Shown: positions 1 through 7,246, numbered from the stretch's first letter. The stretch is 35,289 bases of DNA from an uncultured bacterium (GCA_902800055.1 CADCCW010000030.1:1-35289), one strand, 5' to 3'. The notes: generated by a model from the letters alone, not told the origin. Numbers and translations are program-made.

Positions 1-105
1 CCGACAGAGAGTCAGGAGCGCAGATGGCCAATCGGTATCGGCAAGCATAAGACGGACGCTGCCCACATGCGCATCCTTGACCTCGTGGGCAATCTGTCAA
101 CATAA
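1..105 (+). CDS. C-terminal end of an unidentified gene (5' end outside window)
   Basis: An open frame runs from the first base to a TAA at 103-105, giving 34 residues that end in HMRILDLVGNLST. The start lies outside the window. The stop sits just before a good ribosome binding site (GGAG, 107-110) and the next ATG at 118, which is the spacing expected of neighbours in one operon. I do not recognise the sequence. Another frame ends at 48 (MANRYRQA), so the choice of frame rests on the tight coupling to the next ORF and is uncertain. Confidence 0.35.
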   Translation, partial: PTESQERRWPIGIGKHKTDAAHMRILDLVGNLST

Positions 106-117
106 TGGAGTCCGGCA

Positions 118-261
118 ATGGCACTACCCCAGAGAGACAAGTTGATTGACGAGATCCACCGGTTAGAAGGTCTGATGGCCTACGCCGAGTCCCACGGCGA
201 GTGGGAGCGCCTTGAGGAGCTCAAGGCGAGGCTCAAGGCCGCAATTGATCGGATGCCGTAG
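118..261 (+). CDS. Small hypothetical protein, 47 aa, probably helical
   Basis: ATG at 118 is preceded by GGAG (107-110) with 7 nt spacing, and the frame closes with TAG at 259-261. The product is almost all charged and amphipathic helix-forming residues (RDKLIDEIHRLEGLMAY, then EWERLEELKARLKAAIDRM), so a short coiled coil is likely. It follows the upstream gene end by 12 nt and is probably co-transcribed with it. Base composition is less GC-rich than the housekeeping genes to the right, which would suit a mobile or phage-derived edge. Function unknown. A chance ORF is possible, but the RBS and heptad-like pattern favour a real gene. Confidence 0.45.
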   Translation: MALPQRDKLIDEIHRLEGLMAYAESHGEWERLEELKARLKAAIDRMP

Positions 262-543
262 GGAAGGAGTAACACCAGCAGAAAGTCGGGGGTTCAGATC
301 TCCCTGCCTATGAAGCCAGAAATCACGATGGAGGATGCACAATGACAAGACGCGCCTTAGGTTGTAGTGAAAACGGGGTTTTACGCTTTTCGTGCATAAT
401 GACGGATTTTGCACGAAATGCTAAAGAGAATTTTATCTTATCATGCAGAGTGCTGTCATTTTGCACGATAAAAGCAAAAGAGAATGTTACGCTTTAAGGT
501 CAAAATGCTCGACCATCGACGCCGCAGACGGGCGTCGGTTGAT
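262..543. other. Intergenic stretch with repeats and a tRNA-like T-arm remnant
   Basis: No convincing gene was found here. At about 289-306 the DNA resembles a tRNA T-arm (GGGGG, loop TTCAGAT, CTCCC), but position 58 of the loop is not A, and no anticodon arm or correctly spaced acceptor stem is visible, so no tRNA is called. From about 360 to 500 the sequence turns AT-rich and carries the TGCACGA repeats listed separately. At 517-537 a 7-bp stem (CGACGCC with GGCGTCG) lies just upstream of the cupin promoter and may act as a terminator for the upstream genes, though it has no long T run. Confidence 0.4.
388..492. repeat. AT-rich inverted and direct repeats built on TGCACGA
   Basis: TTTCGTGCA (388-396) and TGCACGAAA (410-418) form a perfect 9-bp inverted repeat around a 13-nt loop. 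A direct repeat of about 32 bp starts TTTTGCACGA at 407 and again at 459; both copies continue with an A-rich segment containing AAAGAGAAT. A TTACGCTTT block also occurs on both sides (381-389 and 487-495). The cluster could be an operator, a terminator or the edge of a decayed mobile element. Nothing in the sequence decides between these. Confidence 0.5.
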
Positions 544-554
544 TATGGTATAAT
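544..554 (+). promoter_or_regulatory. Extended -10 promoter for the cupin gene
   Basis: TATGGTATAAT, with hexamer TATAAT at 549-554 and the TG of the extended element two bases upstream. Transcription should start near 561, giving a short leader of about 18 nt that contains the GGAGG ribosome binding site (571-575). No clear -35 hexamer is visible. Confidence 0.8.
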
Positions 555-578
555 ACACTCAACCAAACAAGGAGGACC

Positions 579-1049
579 ATGGACAGAATCCACATTTCGT
601 TGGTTGCGCTTTGCACGGCGCTTTTCTGCGCGGCTGGGTGCGCTTCGTCGCGCAGCTGCGCGGCGTTCGCCGAGTACGACGGCGCGACGGAGGTCGCGAC
701 AATGGAGCTCAAGCGCACGTCGCAGAGCTGGGACGGCGCGGAGCTGCCGGACTATCCCGTCGGGAAGCCGGAGCTCGTCGTCAAGCGCTATGTGTTCCCC
801 CGCGGCAGCAAGCTCGGCTGGCACCACCATCCCGTGATGAACTACGGCATCGTGCAGCAGGGCGAGCTCACGATCATCGGCGTCGACGGCAAGGAGAAGA
901 CCGTCCGCGCGGGCGAGGCGGTCGTAGAGATGGTCGGCACCGTCCACCACGGCGAGAACCGCGGCGACAAGACGGTCGTGCTGGACATGTTCTACGTCTC
1001 GCAGAAGGGAACGCCGCTCGCGGTCCAGCACCCCGAGATCGCGAAGTGA
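579..1049 (+). CDS. Cupin-domain lipoprotein
   Basis: 156 aa. ATG at 579 follows GGAGG (571-575) at 3 nt. The N-terminus is a lipoprotein-type signal (hydrophobic residues 4-20, then AAGC with Cys21 as likely lipidation site), so the protein should be anchored to a membrane and face outward. Residues about 55-150 form one cupin beta-barrel: GWHHHP supplies the histidine cluster of cupin motif 1, and AGEAVVEMVGTVHHGENR matches motif 2 with its Gly and His. The Glu that usually follows the HxH pair is replaced (VMNYGIV), so metal binding may differ from the standard site. Substrate unknown; sugar-binding and small-molecule roles both occur in the superfamily. The patatin gene follows after 61 nt on the same strand, with no promoter seen between them. 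Confidence 0.8.
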   Translation: MDRIHISLVALCTALFCAAGCASSRSCAAFAEYDGATEVATMELKRTSQSWDGAELPDYPVGKPELVVKRYVFPRGSKLGWHHHPVMNYGIVQQGELTIIGVDGKEKTVRAGEAVVEMVGTVHHGENRGDKTVVLDMFYVSQKGTPLAVQHPEIAK

Positions 1050-1110
1050 GCGCTGCGCGTATCCCCTGCCGAGGAAACATCCCGGGCTTTTGCCGAGGAA
1101 TGCTTGCCCA

Positions 1111-1953
1111 ATGAAGCGAGGGCTTGTGCTGGAGGGCGGGGCGATGCGCGGGCTGTTCACGGCCGGCGTCCTGGACGTGCTGATGGAGCATGGCGTGAAG
1201 TTCGACGGCCTCGTCGGCGTGTCGGCGGGCGCGTGCTTCGGGTGCAACTACAAGAGCGGGCAGATCGGCCGCGTCATCCGCTACAACAAGCGGTTCGCGC
1301 GCGATCCCCGCTACTGCTCGTGGAAGTCGCTCCTCGCGACGGGCGACATGTTCGGCGCGGACTTCTGCTACCGCGAGCTGCCGCTGGAGCTTGACGTCTT
1401 CGACGCGGCGGCGTTCGCGGCGAATCCGATGGAGTTCCACGTCGTGGCGACGGACTGCGCGACCGGGAAGCCAGTGTACCGGCGGCTCGACAAGGCTGAC
1501 GCGGCGGCGTTCAGGTGGATGCAGGCCTCGGCGTCGATGCCGCTCGTCTCGCGCCCGGTCGAGATCGACGGCCGCGAATACCTCGACGGCGGACTTTCGG
1601 ACGGCATACCGCTCCGCTACTTCGAGTCGATCGGCTTCGAGCGCAACCTTGTCGTCACCACGAGGCCGCACGGCTATCGCAAGTTTCCGAAGCGGCGGAT
1701 CGGACTGCTCAGGCCGCTTTTCCGCCATCCCGCCGTCTACCATGCGCTGAAGAACCGCTACAAGTGGTACAACGAGACGCTGGAATACATCGACTCGCGC
1801 GTCGCCGAGGGGAATGCGATGCTTGTCTGCCCGAAGGAGCCGCTGCCGATCTCGCGCGTCTGCCACGACCCTGATTGCATGCAGCGCATCTACGAGATCG
1901 GACGAAAGGCCGGCGAAGAAGCCATAGCCGACGCCGCGGCAATTATGGTATAA
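1111..1953 (+). CDS. Patatin-like phospholipase/acyl hydrolase (YjjU/RssA type)
   Basis: 280 aa from ATG 1111. A TTG at 1090 would add seven residues, but the family normally begins just before the RGLVLEGGAMRG glycine loop, and GAGG lies 12 nt upstream of the ATG. EGGAMRG (8-14) forms the oxyanion loop, GVSAG (36-40) carries the nucleophile Ser38, and the LDGG segment supplies Asp159, completing the Ser-Asp dyad of patatins. There is no signal peptide, so it is probably cytoplasmic and acts on lipid acyl esters; the natural substrate is unknown. The last codons (ATT ATG GTA TAA) are the promoter of the next gene read as protein, so the C-terminal residues IMV are promoter sequence and the stop lies inside the -10 box. 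Confidence 0.85.
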   Translation: MKRGLVLEGGAMRGLFTAGVLDVLMEHGVKFDGLVGVSAGACFGCNYKSGQIGRVIRYNKRFARDPRYCSWKSLLATGDMFGADFCYRELPLELDVFDAAAFAANPMEFHVVATDCATGKPVYRRLDKADAAAFRWMQASASMPLVSRPVEIDGREYLDGGLSDGIPLRYFESIGFERNLVVTTRPHGYRKFPKRRIGLLRPLFRHPAVYHALKNRYKWYNETLEYIDSRVAEGNAMLVCPKEPLPISRVCHDPDCMQRIYEIGRKAGEEAIADAAAIMV

Positions 1954-1954
1954 T
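1944..1954 (+). promoter_or_regulatory. Extended -10 promoter for the AI-2E transporter gene
   Basis: TATGGTATAAT, hexamer at 1949-1954. The predicted start of transcription (about 1961) is only two bases before the ATG at 1963, so the mRNA should be essentially leaderless. The patatin stop codon TAA (1951-1953) is part of the hexamer. Confidence 0.8.
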
Positions 1955-1962
1955 ATGCGGAC

Positions 1963-3072
1963 ATGGAGGAGGAAAAGACAGCTGGAGGGGCGGCTCGTCC
2001 GCGGCATTTCGTCGCGAACGGGCTTGGCGTCCTTGCGTCCGTGGCGGTGCTGACGTTCGCGGCGTTTGTGGCCTGGTTCCTGCTCAAGGCGCTCGCGTTC
2101 GCCTCGCCGGCGCTGGTGCCGGTGCTCCTGGGGTTCTTCCTCGCGCTCTTCTTCCGCCCCTACTACCACTGGTGGCGGCGGCTCGTGCACAACCCGACGC
2201 TGGCGCTCGTCGCGATGTGCGCGACGGTGTTCGTGCCCTTTGGCCTTGCGGTGTGGTATGCGGGTGCGCTGGTCGTCGACCAGCTCTCCAACCTCATCTC
2301 CCAGGGTCCGCACCTCGCCGCGCAGGTGGCGGCGTGGTTCCGCGAGACTTTCCCGCGCCTCCACTCGCTGTTGGTTCAGATGGGCGTCCCCTACGACAGC
2401 CTCGGCGACATCTACACTCACTACGGCGCGACGGCGCTCAAGGCCGGCACCAGCGCGCTGAAGCTCCTCGGCGTGCTCGTCTCCGCGCTGGTGACGGTGA
2501 TCTTCTTCGTCTTCTTCCTCACCACGCGCGAACGCCGCGGCAGCGAGATCGTGGAGGAGCTTGCGTTCCTCAAGCCCGAGACGCGCGCGTTCGTGGCGGA
2601 GCAGTTCGACGCGTTCACCGGCATCCTGGTCTCCTTCTTCCAGCGCCAGGCGGTGATCTGCCTCGTGGAGGGCGTGCTCTACGGCGTCGGCTTCACGCTC
2701 GTCGGCCTCCCCTATGGCTTCATCGTCGGCTTCGCGCTCGGCGTCATCAACCTGGTGCCGTTCCTCGGCTCGCTCGTCTGCCTGCCGATTGCGCTGCCGC
2801 TCGCGTACTTCGGCGCCGGCGGCTCCGGCGTGCGCCTCGCGGCGGTGCTTGCGGTGTGGCTCGCGGGGCAGCTGCTCGACGGCTACCTCATCACCCCGAA
2901 GATCCAGGGCGGGCGCACCGGGCTCGGCTATGCCGGGGTGATCTTCTCGTTCTTCCTCTGGTCGACGCTCCTCGGCCCGCTCCTCGGGATGCTGCTGGCG
3001 ATTCCGCTGTCGGCGTTCTGCGTCGTCTTCTGGCGGGCGCTCAAGTCGAAGTACATCCGCCCCGTGGTCTGA
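1963..3072 (+). CDS. AI-2E family transporter/permease
   Basis: 369 aa integral membrane protein of the AI-2E (PF01594) family, which covers small-molecule and ion exporters; substrate cannot be told from sequence. Hydrophobic segments lie near residues 20-60, 75-100, 165-190, 215-285 and 300-355, consistent with about eight membrane spans, with the family's long soluble stretch (about 105-160) in between. The conserved C-terminal region INLVPFLGSLVCLPIALPLA followed by LLDGYLITPKIQGG is clear. No Shine-Dalgarno can fit before ATG 1963; GGAGGAGG falls inside the first codons instead. With the promoter ending 8 nt upstream, leaderless initiation is the simplest reading. Followed after 25 nt by the secretion ATPase gene. 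Confidence 0.85.
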   Translation: MEEEKTAGGAARPRHFVANGLGVLASVAVLTFAAFVAWFLLKALAFASPALVPVLLGFFLALFFRPYYHWWRRLVHNPTLALVAMCATVFVPFGLAVWYAGALVVDQLSNLISQGPHLAAQVAAWFRETFPRLHSLLVQMGVPYDSLGDIYTHYGATALKAGTSALKLLGVLVSALVTVIFFVFFLTTRERRGSEIVEELAFLKPETRAFVAEQFDAFTGILVSFFQRQAVICLVEGVLYGVGFTLVGLPYGFIVGFALGVINLVPFLGSLVCLPIALPLAYFGAGGSGVRLAAVLAVWLAGQLLDGYLITPKIQGGRTGLGYAGVIFSFFLWSTLLGPLLGMLLAIPLSAFCVVFWRALKSKYIRPVV

Positions 3073-3097
3073 CCACCGCACAAGGAATCCCGCCGCC

Positions 3098-4804
3098 ATG
3101 TCCGAAAGCCAACCGTCCGAAAGCTCGTCCCTGTCGACGCTGATCCTGAAGTCGACTGGCGTCTATTCCGACGAGGCCATCGAGCGCATCGCGACGCAGC
3201 GCGCGGCCAACCCCGGCATGGGGCTCGCCGAGGCGGCGGTCAAGTTCGGCGGCGTGAAGGAGGCCGAGTTCCTCGCCGCCGTCGGGCGCGCGCTCGGCCT
3301 CGAGACCGTCGACCTCTCGCGCCAGAACCCGTCGCCCGAGGCGCTGCAGAAGCTGACCGCGGCGGCGGTGAACCAGTTCACCGTGCTGCCGTTCCGGCTC
3401 GACGGCGGCACGCTCACCATCGTCGCCTCCGACCCGTTCGACACCGCGGCGGCGGACGGCGCGCGGCTCGCGGCCGGAGTGGCGGTGAAGGTGGCGCTCG
3501 CGCCGCGCGAAGAGGTCGAGAAGGCCGTCAAGAAGTACTACGGCGTCGGCGCCGAGGCGATCGAGAAGATGCTCGAGGACGGCCGCTACGAGGTCGGCGA
3601 CGACATCGGCACGATGACCAAGATCGACGTCAACGAGATGGGCGAGGAGGCGTCGATCGTCCGTTTCGTGAACCAGATCATCGCCGAGGCCGACCGCCAG
3701 GGAGCGACCGACATCCACATCGAGCCGCAGGAGACGGAGCTGAGGATACGCTACCGCATCGACGGCATGCTCCACAAGGTGGACGTGCCCCCGCAGCTCA
3801 ACCGCCTCAAGAACGCAATCATCTCGCGCATCAAGGTGATGGCCAACCTCGACATCGCCGAGAAGCGCCTGCCGATGGACGGCCGCATCGGCATCCGCAT
3901 CGCCGGGCAGGACATCGACATCCGCGTCTCCACGATGCCGGCGGCCTACGGCGAGTCGATCTCGCTCCGACTCCTCGCCAAGTCCGGCTCGTTCGTGAAG
4001 ATGGACGACCTCGGCTTCAACGAGCGCGACTACGAGGTGGTGAACAAGATCATCCACCGCCCGAACGGCATCTTCCTCGTGACCGGGCCGACCGGCTCCG
4101 GCAAGTCGACCTCGCTCTACTCCTTCCTCTCGGAAGTCAACAAGATCGACGTCCGCATCATGACCGCCGAGGACCCGATCGAGTACCACATGGCCGGCAT
4201 CAACCAGGTGCAGATGCAGTCCGAGATCGGCATGACCTTCGCGCGCGCGCTCCGTGCGTTCCTGCGCCAGGACCCGGACATCATCATGGTCGGCGAAATC
4301 CGCGACCGCGAGACGGCCGAGATCGCCATCAACGCCTCGCTCACCGGCCACATGGTGTTCTCGACCCTGCACACCAACGACGCCGCGGGCGCGTTCCCGC
4401 GCCTCATCGACATGGGCGTCGAGCCGTTCCTCATCGCCTCCGCCGTCGCGGGCGTGATGGGCCAGCGCCTCTGCCGCCGCCTCTGCCCGAAGTGCCGCCG
4501 CGAGGTGCCGCTCGACATGAAGTACTACAACCTCGACGTGCCGCCGCCGCAGAACACCGTGTTCGAGCCGGACGGCTGCGACGCCTGCACCCGCACCGGC
4601 TACAAGGGCCGTCGCGCGCTCTTCGAGGTGCTGGAGGTGGACGAGGACATCGAGGGCGCGATCGTCCGCCGCGAGAACGCCACCCAGATCCGCAACCTCT
4701 CGCTCTCGAAAGGCATGAAGACGCTGCGCGAAGACGGCTGGGCCAAGGTGTTCGCCGGGGTGACGAGCGTCAAGGAAATCCTGCGCGTGACGGAGGAGCA
4801 GTGA
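3098..4804 (+). CDS. PilB/GspE-type secretion and pilus assembly ATPase
   Basis: 568 aa. Residues about 20-170 are the N-terminal MshE/GspE-N domain. The motor follows: Walker A GPTGSGKST (about 330-338), Asp box, Walker B DPDIIMVGEIRDRET (about 392-406), and a His box ending STLHTNDA. A four-cysteine zinc site (CRRLCPKC near 458-466, then CDAC near 494-498) and the ATSVKEILRVT-like C-terminus are typical of GspE/PilB ATPases that drive type II secretion or type IV pilus extension. Length is normal. No other pilus or secretion gene lies alongside, so the partner machine cannot be assigned; DNA uptake is possible given comM further right. Weak AAGGA at 3082-3086. Confidence 0.92.
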   Translation: MSESQPSESSSLSTLILKSTGVYSDEAIERIATQRAANPGMGLAEAAVKFGGVKEAEFLAAVGRALGLETVDLSRQNPSPEALQKLTAAAVNQFTVLPFRLDGGTLTIVASDPFDTAAADGARLAAGVAVKVALAPREEVEKAVKKYYGVGAEAIEKMLEDGRYEVGDDIGTMTKIDVNEMGEEASIVRFVNQIIAEADRQGATDIHIEPQETELRIRYRIDGMLHKVDVPPQLNRLKNAIISRIKVMANLDIAEKRLPMDGRIGIRIAGQDIDIRVSTMPAAYGESISLRLLAKSGSFVKMDDLGFNERDYEVVNKIIHRPNGIFLVTGPTGSGKSTSLYSFLSEVNKIDVRIMTAEDPIEYHMAGINQVQMQSEIGMTFARALRAFLRQDPDIIMVGEIRDRETAEIAINASLTGHMVFSTLHTNDAAGAFPRLIDMGVEPFLIASAVAGVMGQRLCRRLCPKCRREVPLDMKYYNLDVPPPQNTVFEPDGCDACTRTGYKGRRALFEVLEVDEDIEGAIVRRENATQIRNLSLSKGMKTLREDGWAKVFAGVTSVKEILRVTEEQ

Positions 4805-5304
4805 AGCGCCTCCGCCTCAACCCCGACTACCTGCGCCGCCACCTCTTCGCCGCGGTGGTCATGGCCGCGCTCGGCGGCTGGTTCGGCTACGACGGCGCGG
4901 TGCGCTATCCAAACATGGCGCCGGACGAGCTCTACCGCTCGATCGAGCAGGCGGAGCCGCCCGAAGGCCTCGACCTCGAGGCGTTCAAGCGCCAGAAGAC
5001 GAACGCCCAGCTCGGTCTCGCGCTCGTCCTCGTCGTCGCCGCCGGCGTGGTGGGGCTGCGGCTGTTCCTCTCCTCGCGGCTCGACTTCGCCTGGGACGAA
5101 GCCGGCTTTTCCGTCGCCGGCCGCAGGCACTCGCCCGCCGATGTCGCGCAGCTCGACCGCTCGCGCTGGGAGTCGAAGGGCATCCTGAAGTTGAAGCTGG
5201 CGGACGGCGGCTCGGTCGTCCTCGACGCCTGGCACCACCTCGGCGTGCGCGAGGCCGCGGCGGAGCTTTTCCCATTGCCGGACGAAACGAAGAAGGAGGG
5301 CTGA
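4801..5304 (+). CDS. Hypothetical protein with two membrane segments
   Basis: 167 aa. GTG start at 4801 overlaps the ATPase stop by four bases (GTGA), with GGAGG at 4792-4796, so the two are translationally coupled. Hydrophobic spans lie near residues 17-34 and 74-92. The remaining C-terminal part (FAWDEAGFSVAGRRHSPADV...ILKLKLADGGSVVLDAW) alternates short beta strands and ends in a helix, resembling the pleckstrin-like bacterial PH domains found in small membrane proteins. I do not recognise a named family. Tight coupling to a secretion ATPase on one side and pyrD 1 nt away on the other leaves its role open. Confidence 0.7.
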   Translation: MKRLRLNPDYLRRHLFAAVVMAALGGWFGYDGAVRYPNMAPDELYRSIEQAEPPEGLDLEAFKRQKTNAQLGLALVLVVAAGVVGLRLFLSSRLDFAWDEAGFSVAGRRHSPADVAQLDRSRWESKGILKLKLADGGSVVLDAWHHLGVREAAAELFPLPDETKKEG

Positions 5305-5305
5305 C

Positions 5306-6226
5306 ATGGCGGCGGTCGACATGCGCGTCAACTTGGGCGGACTTGAGATGCGCACGCCCGTCGCCACGGCGAGCGGTACCTTTGGCTACGGCTTCGAATA
5401 CTTCGGCGCGGTCAACTACGCCAAGCTCGGTGCGGTGACGGCGAAGGGCATCCGGGTGGAGCCGTGGCCGGGCAACCCGATGCCGCGCCACTGCGAGGTG
5501 CCGGGCGGGCTGGTGAACGCGATCGGCCTGCAGGGGACCGGGGTGGACCATTTCCTCGAGATCACGCTGCCGCGCTATCGCGCGACGGTGCCGGACGCGC
5601 CGCCGGTGATCGCCAACATCTGGGGCGGGTCGGTGGAAGGCTACGCCGAGGTCGCGCGGCGGATCGGCGACGCGGTGGCGGCGATCGAGATGAACGTCTC
5701 CTGCCCCAACGTGAAGGAGGGCGGCCACACCTTCGGACAGGACCCAAAGGTGCTGTTCGAGGTGGTCTCGGCCGTGCGCGCGGCGACGAAGCTGCCGCTT
5801 TTCGTGAAGCTCGCGCCGAACGTGCCGTCGATCGTCCCCTATGTGCGCGCGTGCGAAGACGCGGGCGCGGACGCGCTTTCGCTCATCAACACGATTCCGG
5901 CGATGGTGATCGACGTCGAGCGGCGGCGTCCGGTCATCGCCAACGGCTCTGGCGGGCTCTCCGGCCGCGCGGTGCATCCGGTGGCGGTCAAGGTGGTGCA
6001 CGACGCGCGTGCGGCGACGAAGCTGCCGATTCTCGCGATGGGCGGCGTCTACGAGGCGAAGGACGCGGTCGAATTCCTGCTGGCCGGGGCGAACGCGGTC
6101 GCCGTCGGCACCGCGCTCTTCTCCGATCCTGGCGTTGTAGCGGCGGTCCACGACGGCATCGCCGACTACTGCGTCCGCCACGGCTTCGGCGCCGTCCGCG
6201 ATCTGGTCGGCGCGTTGGACAAGTGA
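5306..6226 (+). CDS. pyrD: Dihydroorotate dehydrogenase, class 1 (type 1B-like)
   Basis: 306 aa. It oxidises dihydroorotate to orotate in pyrimidine biosynthesis, using FMN in a cytoplasmic TIM barrel. NVSCPNVKEGG carries the catalytic cysteine of class 1 enzymes (class 2 uses Ser). The substrate loop NAIGLQGTGVD resembles the type 1B NAIGLQN motif, with N replaced by G. The C-terminal IMAMGGV-like phosphate site reads ILAMGGVYEAKDAVEFLLAGANAVAVGTA. Type 1B enzymes normally pair with the iron-sulfur flavoprotein PyrK; no pyrK gene is in this window. ATG 5306 follows AAGGAGGG (5293-5300) and begins 2 nt after the upstream stop. Confidence 0.93.
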   Translation: MAAVDMRVNLGGLEMRTPVATASGTFGYGFEYFGAVNYAKLGAVTAKGIRVEPWPGNPMPRHCEVPGGLVNAIGLQGTGVDHFLEITLPRYRATVPDAPPVIANIWGGSVEGYAEVARRIGDAVAAIEMNVSCPNVKEGGHTFGQDPKVLFEVVSAVRAATKLPLFVKLAPNVPSIVPYVRACEDAGADALSLINTIPAMVIDVERRRPVIANGSGGLSGRAVHPVAVKVVHDARAATKLPILAMGGVYEAKDAVEFLLAGANAVAVGTALFSDPGVVAAVHDGIADYCVRHGFGAVRDLVGALDK

Positions 6227-6234
6227 AAGCCGAA

Positions 6235-6245
6235 TATGGTATAAT
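6235..6245 (+). promoter_or_regulatory. Extended -10 promoter for hisG
   Basis: TATGGTATAAT, hexamer 6240-6245. Predicted transcription start near 6252, three bases before the hisG ATG at 6255. No ribosome binding site lies between, so a leaderless transcript is predicted. Confidence 0.8.
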
Positions 6246-6254
6246 TCACAAATT

Positions 6255-7112
6255 ATGTCGATAGTATTAGGTTTACCAAAGGGGAGTCTTCAGGATTCCA
6301 CGTTCGCCCTCTTCAAGCGGGCGGGCTTCAATGTGACGTGCTCCAGCCGCAGCTACACGCCGTCGATCGACGACGAGGAGATCAAGTGCCGGCTGCTCCG
6401 TCCGCAGGAGATGAGCCGCTACGTCGAGCTCGGGCTGCTGGACGCGGGCATCTGCGGCTACGACTGGGTCTACGAGAACGGCAGCGACGTCCACGAGATC
6501 TGCGAGCTCAACTACTCCAAGGCGACGTCCAACCCGGTCCGCTGGGTGCTGGCGGTGCCGAACGACTCGAAGATCAAGTCGGTCAAGCACCTCGCCGGCA
6601 AGCGCATCTCCACCGAGGCGGTGGGGCTGGTGAAGCGCTACCTGAAGAAGAACCACGTCAAGGCCGACGTCGAGTTCAGCTGGGGCGCGACCGAGGTGAA
6701 GGCGCCGGAGCTCGTCGACGCGATCGTCGATCTCACCGAGACCGGCTCGTCGCTCCGCGCGAACAACCTGCGCATCGTCGACACCATCCTCCGCTTCATC
6801 GCCAACAAGGCGTCCTGGAAGAACCGCGCGAAGCGCGCCAAGCTGGAGCAGCTCCGGACGCTGCTCGTCGGGGCGCTCGAGGCGCAGCGGCGGGTGCTCC
6901 TCAAGTGCAACGCGCCGAAGGCCTCGCTCGACCGGGTGGTCAAGGCGATGCCGGCCCTGCACGCGCCGACGGTGAACGCGCTGCACGGCGGCGACTGGTT
7001 CGCGGTGGAGTCGGTGGTGGAAGAGCGCAAGGTGCGTGACCTCATCCCGGCGCTCAAGTCGGCCGGTGGCACTGGCATCATCGAGCTGCCGCTCAACAAG
7101 GTGATTTTCTGA
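6255..7112 (+). CDS. hisG: ATP phosphoribosyltransferase, long form
   Basis: 285 aa. It catalyses the first step of histidine biosynthesis, joining ATP and PRPP. LGLPKGSLQD at the N-terminus, LDAGICGYDWV and the PRPP-site region VDLTETGSSLRANNLRIVDTIL are characteristic. The C-terminal ~75 residues (KCNAPKASLDRVVKAMPALHAPTVNAL...GIIELPLNKVI) are the ACT-like regulatory domain of the long-form enzyme, which gives feedback inhibition by histidine and removes the need for HisZ. No other his gene is adjacent. ATG 6255 is only 9 nt beyond the -10 hexamer, so translation is probably leaderless. Confidence 0.95.
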   Translation: MSIVLGLPKGSLQDSTFALFKRAGFNVTCSSRSYTPSIDDEEIKCRLLRPQEMSRYVELGLLDAGICGYDWVYENGSDVHEICELNYSKATSNPVRWVLAVPNDSKIKSVKHLAGKRISTEAVGLVKRYLKKNHVKADVEFSWGATEVKAPELVDAIVDLTETGSSLRANNLRIVDTILRFIANKASWKNRAKRAKLEQLRTLLVGALEAQRRVLLKCNAPKASLDRVVKAMPALHAPTVNALHGGDWFAVESVVEERKVRDLIPALKSAGGTGIIELPLNKVIF

Positions 7113-7134
7113 GGCGGTCGAAGTCTTCGCCGCC
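7113..7134 (+). other. Stem-loop after hisG
   Basis: Immediately after the hisG stop, GGCGG (7113-7117) can pair with CCGCC (7130-7134), extended inward by CGAAG/CTTCG with one bulged T. There is no T run after it, so it is more likely a 3'-end stabiliser or weak attenuator than a standard intrinsic terminator. Confidence 0.35.
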
Positions 7135-7156
7135 GCAACCCAAGGAGAAAAGACAA

Positions 7157-7246
7157 ATGGGATCCATCAAGAAAAAGCGCCGCAAGAAAATGTCGAAGCA
7201 CAAATACGACAAGCGCATGAAGGCGCAGCGGCACAAGAACAAGTAG
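7157..7246 (+). CDS. 29-aa AURKAIP1/COX24 (mS38/bS22-like) small basic protein
   Basis: ATG 7157 with AAGGAG at 7142-7147; stop TAG 7244-7246. The product is nearly all Lys/Arg and begins MGSIKKKRRKKMSKHKYDKR, which matches the COX24/AURKAIP1 family (PF08213) closely. In mitochondria this family is small-subunit ribosomal protein mS38, and in mycobacteria a similar short protein is bS22, so a ribosome-associated role is the best inference. It lies 44 nt after hisG and 48 nt before the next gene, all on one strand. At this length it is easily missed in annotation. Confidence 0.8.
   Translation: MGSIKKKRRKKMSKHKYDKRMKAQRHKNK

Noticed and set aside
289..312. Possible tRNA gene from a T-arm-like GGGGG-TTCAGAT-CTCCC
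   Set aside because: Loop position 58 is not A, and no anticodon or D arm and no properly spaced acceptor stem or CCA can be found; at most a remnant.
342..497. 51-codon + strand ORF with GGAGG upstream
   Set aside because: It reads straight through the TGCACGA repeats, has odd Cys/Asn-rich composition and no similarity that I recognise; more likely chance.
1070..1100. Repeated TGCCGAGGAA before the patatin gene as a regulatory element
   Set aside because: Only two 10-nt copies, one of which probably serves as the ribosome binding region; no further support.
874..3099. Very long minus-strand open frame opposite the cupin, patatin and AI-2E genes
   Set aside because: It is a low-complexity Arg/Glu/Asp/His-rich shadow of strongly conserved + strand genes; high GC makes stops rare on the opposite strand.
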